Positions 43,829 through 51,883 of a DNA stretch of 64,000 nucleotides are shown here, piece by piece. The stretch's first letter is position 1, and each line of letters opens with the position of its first letter. The notes under the pieces are model-generated. The model worked only from the letters and a program-made list of their open reading frames with translations. It did not search any database and was not told the DNA's origin. Both the position numbers and the translations under genes were made by a program. Origin of the DNA: Bog-473 sp963809825 (GTDB lineage Bacteria > Actinomycetota > Acidimicrobiia > Acidimicrobiales > RAAP-2); assembly GCA_963809825.1 (NCBI GenBank), contig CAWELJ010000011.1:214492-278491 (forward strand). Direction: 5' to 3'.

Positions 43829-43834
43829 AGTATA
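43829..43834 (-). promoter_or_regulatory. -10 hexamer of a leaderless promoter
   Basis: The minus strand reads TATACT, matching the sigma-70 -10 consensus at five or six of six positions. It is followed by nine bases and then the ATG of the small gene. No good -35 is visible 16-18 bp upstream. Confidence 0.6.
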
Positions 43835-43959
43835 CGAGACCCGGTCCCGTCCCCTGCACGCGTCGACCCGAGAAACGGGAGAGTTCATCCGCGCGTCACA
43901 CGCCGGACGCCGGGGAGCGGTCCGCGCCGGCACGCGACTCCAGCGGGCGCGATGCCGCC

Positions 43960-44883
43960 GTGACGGATACGTTGCGGGACATGGCGCTCGCCCTCGGCAT
44001 CGTGACGCCGGCCCTGCACATGAACCCGCGCTTCGATCCCCCCGAGTGGGAGATGACGGCGGGTGTCGACGACGTGGTGGCGGTGGTGCAAGAGGCGGAG
44101 CGGCTCACCTACGACTGGGTGGCCTGCTCCGAGCACATCGCCATCCCTGCGGCGGCATCCACGGTGCGCGGGGGCCGCTACTTCGACCCCTTCTCGACGC
44201 TGGGCTTCCTCGCCGCCAAGACCTCGCAGGTGGGCCTGCTGACCCACATGGCGGTCCTGCCCTACCACCACCCGCTCGAGCTGGTGAAGCGGCTGGGCAC
44301 GCTGGACGTCCTGAGCGGTGGGCGCGTCATCGTCGGTGTGGGCGTGGGGTCGCTCCAGGCCGAGTTCGAGGTTCTCGGGCACGCCTTCGACGACCGGGGC
44401 GAGCGTTCGGACGACGCCATCCGGGCCATCCGTGCCTCGTGGGGGCACCGGGTGCCCGAGTACCACGGCTCCCATTACGGGTTCGAGGGCTTCATCGTCG
44501 AGCCCTCCGGGCTGCAGAGGCCGGTGGAGGTCTGGGTCGGGGGCCGCACCCGTCGCTCGCTACGGCGCGCCCTCGATCTCGGCGACGCCTGGATGCCCTT
44601 CGGCTTCAAGCTCGACGAGCTGACCGACCTGCTCACGCAGGCCCAGGTGCGCGACGCGCTGGCCCGCCGGACCGAGGAGCACGGTCGCCCGCTCAAGCTG
44701 GTCCTGGCCCCCGAGCCCCCGATCGACCCCCAGGGAGAGCCGGACCGCACGGCCGAGTTCCTCGCCTCCTATGTCGCCCTCGGCGCCACGGGGTTCAGCG
44801 TGCGTTTCGAGCACCACTCGCCCGGCCACTACTGCGAGCAGATGGCCGCCCTGCGGTCCCTCGTCGAGGCCGCCGGATTCTGA
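43960..44883 (+). CDS. LLM-class, F420-dependent-type oxidoreductase
   Basis: A 307-aa TIM-barrel protein of the luciferase-like/F420 family. It has YDWVACSEHIAIP, DPFSTLGFLAAKTSQVGLLTHMAVLPYHHPLELVKRLGTLD as the core (here in parts) and RVIVGVGVGSLQAEFEVLG. Members use F420 or FMN. F420 use is more likely in an actinobacterium. The GTG start at 43960 and an ATG at 43981 are both open. Confidence 0.87.
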   Translation: MTDTLRDMALALGIVTPALHMNPRFDPPEWEMTAGVDDVVAVVQEAERLTYDWVACSEHIAIPAAASTVRGGRYFDPFSTLGFLAAKTSQVGLLTHMAVLPYHHPLELVKRLGTLDVLSGGRVIVGVGVGSLQAEFEVLGHAFDDRGERSDDAIRAIRASWGHRVPEYHGSHYGFEGFIVEPSGLQRPVEVWVGGRTRRSLRRALDLGDAWMPFGFKLDELTDLLTQAQVRDALARRTEEHGRPLKLVLAPEPPIDPQGEPDRTAEFLASYVALGATGFSVRFEHHSPGHYCEQMAALRSLVEAAGF

Positions 44884-44902
44884 GGTGGAGGACCAGGTCC
44901 GC

Positions 44903-46432
44903 TCAGGCGGGCGTGCCGGCCAGCCGAGCCCGTAGCTCGGGCTTGATCACCTTGCCGGTGGGGTTGCGGGGCAGCGAGTCGACGAAGATGAACTGGCGGG
45001 GAACCTTGTAGTCGGCGAGCTGCGCCAGCCCGAAGTCACGCAGCTCCTCGGCATCGGCGGCGGCGTCTGCGTGGAGCACGACGAAAGCCACCACGTCCTC
45101 GCCGAGCACCGGGTGCGGCGCGCCGACGACGGCCACCTCCTTCACGGCGTCGTGTTGGACGAGCACATGCTCGACGTCGGTGGCGTGCACGTTGTTACCG
45201 CCGCGGATGATGACGTCCTTGGAACGGCCGACGATGTAGAGGTAGCCGTCTGCATCGAGCTTGCCGAGGTCACCCGTGATCAGCCAGCCGTCGCGCCAGG
45301 TCTCCGCCGTCGCCTCCGGGTCCTCGTAGTACTCGCGCTGACGCCCCGGCATCTGCAGCCGCACCTCCCCCACCACGTCGGGCGGTAGCGACTGGTCGTG
45401 CTCATCGACGATCTGCACCACGGCGGGGGCGGCGATCTGGCCGACCGAACCGGGTCGCTTGACCGCTTCCCCCTTGGGCATGATGCAGTAGGCGGAGCCC
45501 GCCTCGGTCATGCCGTAGTTGTTCGACACCATGGCGTCAGGCATCTTCTCCTGCAGCCGCTCCACCACGTAGGGGGCGAGCGGCGCGCTGCCCACCGAGC
45601 ACATCTGCACGAACGAGAGGTCGGTCTCGTCGAAGCGGGGGTGGTCGATCAGCAGGTGCGCCATCGCCGGCACCAGGAACACGAACATCGGCCGCTTCTC
45701 GGTGACCACGCGCAGCCAGCCGTCCGCGTCGAAGCGAGGCTGGTAGATCACCTGCATGCCCATCTTCATCGGCGTGTAGACCAGCGCGATGCCGGCGAAG
45801 GTGAACAGCGGGCTGGCGTGCAACCAGCCGCCGCCCGACCAGTTCGGCTCGACCGCGCCGATCATCGACCCGTTGGAGTGGCGCACCGCAACGCCCTTGG
45901 GGCGGCCGGTGGTGCCCGAGGTGTAGAGGATGTCGGCCAGGTCGTCGGACTGGCGCGGCGCCTGGAACGGGGAGCGGTCACCGGCGACGGCCTCGGCCCA
46001 GCCGAGCACCGGTGCGGCTTCGCCCGCCGGCCCGGCCGTGACGTCCGTGCCGGCGTCGACCAGCGCGACGAGGCGCCCGCCGGCCGCATCGAGGTCGCTG
46101 CCCACCAGGTCGCCGTCGGCCACCACCGCCGTCGCACCCGAGTGGGCCAGCACGTGCGCCACCTCGGCCGGGGCCAGGCGCGGGTTCATGGGCACGGCGA
46201 CCCCGCCGGCCCGGTGCGCCGCCGAGTAGGACACCAGCCACCGCAGCGCGAGCTCGGGCCGGAGGTGGATGCCCACGCGACCACCGGGCTCGAGGCCCGC
46301 CTCGAGGAGGCGCCGCGCCATGGCGTTGGCGGCCCCGTCCCACTCGGCGAAGGTCATGGACCCGACGTCGACCACCTCGAAGGCCGTGCGGTCACCGAAT
46401 TCGGCGGCCATGCGGGCCAGATGTTCGTCCAT
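44903..46432 (-). CDS. AMP-forming acyl-CoA synthetase (FadD type)
   Basis: A protein of about 509 aa of the ANL superfamily that activates a carboxylic acid to the CoA thioester. ATP motif YTSGTTGRPKGV is at about 160; NNYGMTEAG, GWLITGDLG and GRSKDVIIRGG follow; the catalytic Lys is in PRNPTGKVIK near the end. The ATG at 46432 fits the domain start (MDEHLARM); a GTG at 46438 has a better-spaced GGGGGGA, and an ATG at 46477 is also open. Palindromic operator copy 4 lies just upstream. Confidence 0.92.
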   Translation of the reverse strand: MDEHLARMAAEFGDRTAFEVVDVGSMTFAEWDGAANAMARRLLEAGLEPGGRVGIHLRPELALRWLVSYSAAHRAGGVAVPMNPRLAPAEVAHVLAHSGATAVVADGDLVGSDLDAAGGRLVALVDAGTDVTAGPAGEAAPVLGWAEAVAGDRSPFQAPRQSDDLADILYTSGTTGRPKGVAVRHSNGSMIGAVEPNWSGGGWLHASPLFTFAGIALVYTPMKMGMQVIYQPRFDADGWLRVVTEKRPMFVFLVPAMAHLLIDHPRFDETDLSFVQMCSVGSAPLAPYVVERLQEKMPDAMVSNNYGMTEAGSAYCIMPKGEAVKRPGSVGQIAAPAVVQIVDEHDQSLPPDVVGEVRLQMPGRQREYYEDPEATAETWRDGWLITGDLGKLDADGYLYIVGRSKDVIIRGGNNVHATDVEHVLVQHDAVKEVAVVGAPHPVLGEDVVAFVVLHADAAADAEELRDFGLAQLADYKVPRQFIFVDSLPRNPTGKVIKPELRARLAGTPA

Positions 46433-46477
46433 CAACACGGATGCGGATCCCCCCAAGTGGCTCGTCGATGCATGCAA

Positions 46478-46495
46478 GTTGACGCCGGCGTCAGG
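46478..46495. promoter_or_regulatory. Palindromic operator, copy 4
   Basis: Reads GTTGAC-gccggc-GTCAGG, with two left-end mismatches. The core TGACGCCGGCGTCA is a perfect 14-bp palindrome shared with copy 3. It sits between the acyl-CoA synthetase (minus) and the DUF35-thiolase pair (plus), so it could act on either promoter. Confidence 0.7.
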
Positions 46496-46619
46496 TTCGT
46501 TGCAGCATGGCCGATGCGACTCCGGGGGTCAATCCCGGGTCTGACCACGCGATTTGCCTGACACAGTTTGCTTGCCTGGGGGCGCGGGCCGCCGGGGCAC
46601 GACCGAGGGAAGAGGCGCC

Positions 46620-47027
46620 ATGACGACGGTCCGTTTCGACCTCCCAACGCCCGAGGGCGACACCATCGAGTTCTGGGAGGCAGCCAAGGAGGAGCGCCTC
46701 CTCATCAAGCACTGCCTCGACTGCGACGCCTACTCCTACTACCCACGGCCCTTCTGCCCGAAGTGCTGGAGCGAGCGGGTCGAGTGGTACGAGGCCAGCG
46801 GCGAGGGCACGCTCTACACCTGGTCGGTCATCTACAACAACGACCAGCCGCCCTTCCGGGACCGGGTGCCCTACGTGGCGGCCATCGTCGACCTGGCCGA
46901 GGGGCCGCGCATGATGACCAACGTCGTCGACTGCCCCTTCGACGAATTGCGGATCGGCATGCCGCTGCGGGTGACGTTCCAGCCCATTTCCGACGAGTTC
47001 ACGATCCCCGTCTTCGTGCGGGCCTGA
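46620..47027 (+). CDS. DUF35 zinc-ribbon/OB-fold protein
   Basis: A 135-aa stand-alone DUF35 protein. The zinc ribbon is CLDC and CPKC, 12 residues apart, then the OB fold starts GEGTLYTWSVIYN and runs to the end. DUF35 proteins bind acyl-CoA or partner thiolases and aldolases. Here the next gene is a thiolase 9 bp on. The ATG is preceded by GGGAAGAGG. Confidence 0.9.
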   Translation: MTTVRFDLPTPEGDTIEFWEAAKEERLLIKHCLDCDAYSYYPRPFCPKCWSERVEWYEASGEGTLYTWSVIYNNDQPPFRDRVPYVAAIVDLAEGPRMMTNVVDCPFDELRIGMPLRVTFQPISDEFTIPVFVRA

Positions 47028-47036
47028 GGAGCCACC

Positions 47037-48230
47037 ATGACCAGCGACACCGACGCCGTCATCGTCGCCGCCGTCCGCACCCCGATCGGCCGTGCCGGCC
47101 GCGGTCTGGCCGGACTGAGCCTGCACGACATCGGCATGCAGACGGTGACCGGCGCAATTTCGTGCGCCGGCATCGACGCGGGCGACATCGACGACATCCT
47201 CCTGGGCGAGGCCGTCCAGGGAGGAGGCTGCACGGCCCGCTATGTGGCCGTTGCCCTGGGTCTGCCGCCCGACACGCCGGGTGGAGCCGTGCAGCGCCAG
47301 TGCGCCACCGGGATGATGGCCGTGCAGACGGCGGCCGCCAACATCCGGTCCGGCATGGCCGACGCGGTCGTCGCCGGAGGCGTCGAGTCCATGACCCGCT
47401 ACCCGGTCCTGTTCGAGAAGTCGCCGTTCCCCTTCGGTGGGATGGAGCGCTTCTCGCCGCCGAGCCATCCGGACACACCCGAGGCTCCCAACATGAACAC
47501 GCTCATCACGGTGGGTGAGAACACGGCCCGCGAGTGCGGCATCACCCGCGAGGAGTCGGACCACTGGTCGTACCACTCCAACATGCGGGCGATCGCCGCC
47601 ACCGACGACGGGCGCTTCGCCGAGGAGATCGTGCCGGTGGTCGTGCCGGCCGGGCGCGCCGAGACGGTCACCGTGCGTATCGACGAGCACCCTCGCCGCG
47701 ACACCTCGCTCGAGAAGCTGGCGGCGTTGCCGTCACTGACCGGCCCCAGCGGCCAGGTCACGGCGGGGAACTCCTCGGGCATCGCCGACGGTGGTGCCGC
47801 CCTCGTCGTCGTCGCCCGGGCCTACGCCGAGGCCCACCGGATGGAGCCGCTGGCGACCGTCCGGTCGTGGAACTCGTGCGGCATCGAGCCGGCCCGGACC
47901 GGGTTGGCGCCGACCGTGTGCGTGCCCCGTGCCCTGGCCCGCGCCGGGCTCACCGAGTCCGACGTCGACCTGGTCGAGATCAACGAGGCCTTCGCCACCA
48001 TGGCGGTGGCCTCGGCACGCAAGCTCGGCTTCCCGCACGAGATCGTGAACGTCAACGGTGGCGGCGTCGGCCTGGGTCACCCCATCGCGGCATCGGGCGC
48101 CCGCATCCTGGTGACCCTCATCCACGAGCTGCGCCGCCGCGGCGGGGGCTTCGGCGTCGGCACCCTCTGCGCCGGCGGCGGCATGGGGTCGGCGACCGTT
48201 CTCGAGGTGCACCCGCCGGCCTCGTCCTAA
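47037..48230 (+). CDS. Acetyl-CoA C-acyltransferase (thiolase)
   Basis: A 397-aa thiolase with all catalytic residues: Cys in VQRQCATGM (about 88), His in GLGHPIAASGAR (about 348) and Cys in GTLCAGGGMG (about 379). It performs thiolytic cleavage or Claisen condensation in beta-oxidation. Unlike the thiolase at 38915-40114, it has the second Cys. It forms a pair with the DUF35 gene. Confidence 0.94.
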   Translation: MTSDTDAVIVAAVRTPIGRAGRGLAGLSLHDIGMQTVTGAISCAGIDAGDIDDILLGEAVQGGGCTARYVAVALGLPPDTPGGAVQRQCATGMMAVQTAAANIRSGMADAVVAGGVESMTRYPVLFEKSPFPFGGMERFSPPSHPDTPEAPNMNTLITVGENTARECGITREESDHWSYHSNMRAIAATDDGRFAEEIVPVVVPAGRAETVTVRIDEHPRRDTSLEKLAALPSLTGPSGQVTAGNSSGIADGGAALVVVARAYAEAHRMEPLATVRSWNSCGIEPARTGLAPTVCVPRALARAGLTESDVDLVEINEAFATMAVASARKLGFPHEIVNVNGGGVGLGHPIAASGARILVTLIHELRRRGGGFGVGTLCAGGGMGSATVLEVHPPASS

Positions 48231-49246
48231 ACCTGCCTGGCTGTCTGCGGCCCCCCGGGGTACGCCGGTTCAGCCGAGCGGGAGGCGCACCAGTCCCAGA
48301 GCTCCCGGCCCTCGGACCCCGAGCGGCCGCGCGCCGTCCAGGGCAGATGGTGCTCGCCTCGCCGGTGCCGGTCGTGGAAGAACCCCTCGTTCGATTGGGC
48401 GGACGGATGCGCCTGCCGCGCCCCTCCGGCCGCCAGCCAGACCACCGTGTCGGCCCCCTGCGCCGGGGTCCGCAGCAGCGGCCCGAGCCGGGCGAAGCCG
48501 GGCAGGCCGCTGGCCAGGCCCGGAGTGTCGACCCAGCCCGGGTGGGACGCGTAGCTGGCCACGCCGTCGGGGCCCCAGCGGCGCGCCCACTCGTGGGACA
48601 ACACGACCTGGGCCCGCTTGGCCCGCGCGTACGCCGTGGTCCCCGAGTACTGGTCCGGCGGCATCTCGAGGCGGTCGAGATCGAAACGCTGCGTGTACAT
48701 CCCCCCCGACGACACGGTCACGATGTTGGCGTTGCCAGAACGACGCAAGAGCGGGCCGAGCAGCCACGTCAAGCGGAACGGCGCCAACACGGCGGTGGCC
48801 AATGTGAGCTCACCCCCGTCGGGAGCACTGCGGTAGGTCGGGTACAACGCCCCGGCGGCGTGCACGAGCACGTCGACGTGCGAGTGGGCCGCGCCGATCG
48901 TTGCGGCGAAGGCATGCACCGCGTCGGGGTCGACGACGTCGAGCACCACCGGCTCGACTGCGGCGACGGGAGCGAGGTCGCGGGCTTGGCGGGCGGTGTC
49001 CTCGGTCCGGGCCCGGTCGCGTCCGACCACCCAGAGCGTCGCCCCGAGCCGCGCCATCTCGAGGGCGGCCGCCCGGCCGATCCCCGAGGAGGCGCCGGTC
49101 ACGATGGCAACCCGGCCCGCGAGGCCGTCCGGCGCCTCCCAGTGCTCCAGCCGCGCGCGGACCCCATATCCGGCGCGGCTGAAGCTGCCGGCGACGGTGA
49201 CCTCGAGCGCCGAGTCGACGATCCGGGACAGGTGCGGCCCGCTCAT
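48227..49246 (-). CDS. SDR-family oxidoreductase (DHRS12-like)
   Basis: A 339-aa SDR with VTGASSGIG at about 44 and YARAKRAQV as the YxxxK motif. An N-terminal stretch of about 40 residues comes before the Rossmann fold (SRAGYGVRARLEHWE), as in DHRS12-type proteins. The catalytic Ser is in TVSSGGMY. The start overlaps the stop of the SRPBCC gene (ATGA). The stop overlaps the tail of the convergent thiolase by 4 bp. It belongs with the lipid-modification module. Confidence 0.87.
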   Translation of the reverse strand: MSGPHLSRIVDSALEVTVAGSFSRAGYGVRARLEHWEAPDGLAGRVAIVTGASSGIGRAAALEMARLGATLWVVGRDRARTEDTARQARDLAPVAAVEPVVLDVVDPDAVHAFAATIGAAHSHVDVLVHAAGALYPTYRSAPDGGELTLATAVLAPFRLTWLLGPLLRRSGNANIVTVSSGGMYTQRFDLDRLEMPPDQYSGTTAYARAKRAQVVLSHEWARRWGPDGVASYASHPGWVDTPGLASGLPGFARLGPLLRTPAQGADTVVWLAAGGARQAHPSAQSNEGFFHDRHRRGEHHLPWTARGRSGSEGRELWDWCASRSAEPAYPGGPQTARQV

Positions 49247-49671
49247 GCCAGCGCCTGGCGCAACCCGGCTGCCGCCCGGTCCGCCATTCTCGTGAACGAC
49301 CAGGCGATCAGCGGCTCGGCCACCCGGATGAGGCCCTTGCCCTCGAGCACGGCGACATAACGCACGCGCGAGCCCGTCCCGTCCTGCTCCACCGTGATCG
49401 TGTCGGTGGAGACCACACCGGAGCCCCGCGCCTGTAGCACCACCCTCTTGGGCCGGTCCATGTCGACGACCTGGTAGTCGAACGGCACGGTTCGGCCCGC
49501 CAGCCGGACACCGAGCCGGTAGACCGAGCCGACCTCTGGAGGTCCCGCGATCAACGGCTCGGCCTCGTGCACGCTCGGGTCCCACTCACCGGCGTTGCTG
49601 AACGTCGCCATGTACTCGAACACCTCGTCAGACGGCCTCGGCGAGTCGATCACCGTGCAGTACGTCGGCAT
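49243..49671 (-). CDS. SRPBCC (polyketide-cyclase-like) family protein
   Basis: A 142-aa helix-grip protein: MPTYCTVIDSPRPSDEVFEYMATFSNAGEWD (in parts), then VEQDGTGSRVRYVAVLEGKG, and a long C-terminal helix. GGAGGAT precedes the ATG. It is the first gene of the leftward arm of the lipid module and is followed by the SDR. The divergent promoter region with the A/T palindrome lies upstream. Confidence 0.85.
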   Translation of the reverse strand: MPTYCTVIDSPRPSDEVFEYMATFSNAGEWDPSVHEAEPLIAGPPEVGSVYRLGVRLAGRTVPFDYQVVDMDRPKRVVLQARGSGVVSTDTITVEQDGTGSRVRYVAVLEGKGLIRVAEPLIAWSFTRMADRAAAGLRQALA

Positions 49672-49720
49672 ACATCCTCCTTGGGCACCCCGTGAACGGC
49701 TCACCGGGTCCGGCTGCTAG

Positions 49721-49733
49721 TTTAGTGCTAAAT
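49721..49733. promoter_or_regulatory. A/T-rich palindrome, probable operator of the lipid module
   Basis: Reads TTTAG-TG-CTAAA followed by T, an inverted repeat with 5-bp arms, in otherwise GC-rich DNA. It lies between the leftward SRPBCC-SDR pair and the rightward FAD-DUF1365-methyltransferase operon. A close match (TTTAC-TGA-TAAAT) covers the start of the B12-type regulator gene. The pair suggests binding by that regulator at both sites. Confidence 0.65.
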
Positions 49734-49757
49734 AGACTCGTTTGCACGGAGGATCTC

Positions 49758-51017
49758 TTGCGCATCGCCATCATCGGAAGCGGCATCGCCGGCATGACCG
49801 CAGCCCACCTGCTCCAGGAGGGCCACGAGGTGCACCTCTTCGAAGCCGACGGCCGTCCGGGCGGGCACGCCAACACCGTGACCGTGGACCTCCCCGGGGG
49901 CCCGGTCGCCGCCGACACCGGCTTTCTCGTCTACAACGAGCGGACCTATCCCCTCTTCACCCGGCTTCTGGCCGATCTCGGCGTGGCGACCCACGCGAGC
50001 GACATGAGCTTCAGCCTGACCGACCTGCGTTCAGGCTTGGAATGGCGCGCGACGTCGCTCTCCACCGTCTTCGCGCAACGCAGGAACCTCGCGCGGCGGG
50101 ACTTCTGGGCCATGTTGGCCGACGTGGTGCGGTTCAACCGATTGGCGCGCCGCCTCCTCGCCGAGCCGGCGGCGGGGCCGACGTCCGAGGCGGGCACCCT
50201 TGCCGATCTGCTGGCGGCACGACGTTGGTCCCCGAGCTTCCTCGACTGGTACCTGATCCCACTGGGAGCGGCCATCTGGTCCGCCGACCCGGGCACCTTC
50301 ACGCAGATACCAGCGAGGACCTTTGCCGAGTTCTTCAGTCGTCACGGACTCCTCGGCCCCGGGAACCAGCCCGCCTGGCGCACGGTGACCGGTGGGTCGA
50401 CGCGGTACGTCCAGGCCATTACCGAGCCACTGCGGAACCAGGGACGGCTGCATGTCGGGACGGAGGTCAGCAAGGTGCGCCGCCAGCCGGGAGGCGTCGA
50501 GCTCCTGACGCCGGGTGGGCCGGCCACCTTCGAGCACGTGGTCATCGCCACGCACAGCGACCAGGCGTTGGCGCTGTTGGGCGACCCGACCAACGAGGAG
50601 CGCCACGTGCTCGGTGCGATGCGCTACCAGCCGAACCGGGCCACCCTGCACACCGACACCGCCCTCCTGCCTGCCAACCGCCGGGCCTGGGCCTCGTGGA
50701 ACTACGTGCGCCCGGACGGCCCCGCGCACCGGGCCACCCTGACGTACTACCTGAACCGCCTGCAGGGCTTCGATGCCGACCGGCCCGTGCTCGTCACGCT
50801 GAACCGCGACGAGGCGATCGATCCGGCGAAGGTCGTGACGCACTTCGACTACGCGCACCCGGTAGTCGACCGGGCGTCGGTGGCGGCCCAGTCCCACCAG
50901 CGCTTCCTCAGCGCCGGGGCGGTGTCCTACTGCGGCGCCTACTGGGGCTATGGCTTCCACGAGGATGGTGTCCGCAGTGCCCTGGCGGTCTGCGAGCGCT
51001 TCGGGGCGCGCCTGTGA
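49758..51017 (+). CDS. FAD-dependent oxidoreductase (amine-oxidase fold)
   Basis: A 419-aa flavoprotein. It begins MRIAIIGSGIAGMTAAHLL, a Rossmann FAD-binding motif with an acidic end (HLFEADGRPGGHANT). A second FAD contact, GAYWGYGFHEDG, is near the C-terminus. The TTG start is chosen because GGAGGA lies six bases before it and the domain starts there. It overlaps the DUF1365 gene (GTGA). This set resembles operons that make modified fatty acids, such as the furan-fatty-acid genes of Rhodobacter; I infer a desaturase-like role. Confidence 0.87.
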   Translation: MRIAIIGSGIAGMTAAHLLQEGHEVHLFEADGRPGGHANTVTVDLPGGPVAADTGFLVYNERTYPLFTRLLADLGVATHASDMSFSLTDLRSGLEWRATSLSTVFAQRRNLARRDFWAMLADVVRFNRLARRLLAEPAAGPTSEAGTLADLLAARRWSPSFLDWYLIPLGAAIWSADPGTFTQIPARTFAEFFSRHGLLGPGNQPAWRTVTGGSTRYVQAITEPLRNQGRLHVGTEVSKVRRQPGGVELLTPGGPATFEHVVIATHSDQALALLGDPTNEERHVLGAMRYQPNRATLHTDTALLPANRRAWASWNYVRPDGPAHRATLTYYLNRLQGFDADRPVLVTLNRDEAIDPAKVVTHFDYAHPVVDRASVAAQSHQRFLSAGAVSYCGAYWGYGFHEDGVRSALAVCERFGARL

Positions 51018-51883
51018 GCGGCGGAACCCCCTCGGTCCTGCGCAGCGCGCTCTACGAGGGCACCGTGATGCACCGGCGAGCCGAGCCGGCGCACCGGTTC
51101 ACCAACCGGGTGGCGCTCCCGCTCCTCTTCCTCGACGAGCTGGCCGAGCTCAGTCGCGTCCACCCACTGGTCGATCTCGACCCCGTCCCGCCGCGCCGAT
51201 GGTTCCCCGCCGCCATGCGGTTCCACCGCCGCGACTACCTGCCCTCCACTGCGCCCGCCCTGGAGGACGCAGTGGAGGAGGCGGTGGCCGGAGCCGGCGG
51301 GTCGGTACGGGGCCCGGTGGCGATGCTCGGCCACCTGCGCACCTGGGGCTGGCTGTTCAACCCGCTCACGCTGTTCTACTGCTTCGACCCTTCGGGCAGC
51401 CACGTCGAGTGGACGGTGCTCGAGGTATCGAACACCCCGTGGCACGAGCGCTGCCGCTACGTCGTCGGGCCACCCGGGGAGCACCGCTTTGCCAAGGCCA
51501 TGCACGTCTCGCCCTTCCTGCCCCCCGGGGGCATCTATACCTTGCGCTACACGCGGCCGGCCGAGAAGCTCCGGGTCAGCCTCGACGTCGAGGCAGCTCC
51601 TTCGTATCCTCGCGAGTACGAACCGAGCACCGACCGACCCGTATCGCAGCTCAATGCCACAATGGTGCTGCATCGGCGCGCACTCGACCGCGCCGCGATC
51701 GGACACCTGCTGTGGGGGTACCCACTCATGACCGCACGAGTGTCCGGGGGGATCTACGCCCAAGCGCTCCGGCTGGGCGCCCGACGGTCACCTCTCCACC
51801 GGCACCCGGGTGCACGACCCCGGGGGGCAGCGGGCGCCACCGGCGGCCGGACGGCGGGAAGCTGTCCGGGGAAACCACGATGA
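51014..51883 (+). CDS. DUF1365 family protein
   Basis: A 289-aa protein of DUF1365. It has SALYEGTVMHRRAEPAHRFTNRV (in parts), FNPLTLFYCFDPSG, SNTPWHERCRYV, FAKAMHVSPFLP and LWGYPLMTARVSGGIYAQAL near the end. The biochemical role is unknown, but the family is regularly found beside cyclopropane-synthase-like and FAD genes. It overlaps both neighbours (GTGA, ATGA), so it is made in step with them. Confidence 0.9.
   Translation: MSGGTPSVLRSALYEGTVMHRRAEPAHRFTNRVALPLLFLDELAELSRVHPLVDLDPVPPRRWFPAAMRFHRRDYLPSTAPALEDAVEEAVAGAGGSVRGPVAMLGHLRTWGWLFNPLTLFYCFDPSGSHVEWTVLEVSNTPWHERCRYVVGPPGEHRFAKAMHVSPFLPPGGIYTLRYTRPAEKLRVSLDVEAAPSYPREYEPSTDRPVSQLNATMVLHRRALDRAAIGHLLWGYPLMTARVSGGIYAQALRLGARRSPLHRHPGARPRGAAGATGGRTAGSCPGKPR

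Noticed and set aside
43526..43963. A 145-aa plus-strand frame before the F420-type oxidoreductase gene
   Set aside because: It crosses the terminator hairpin and the leaderless unit on the other strand and its residues look random.
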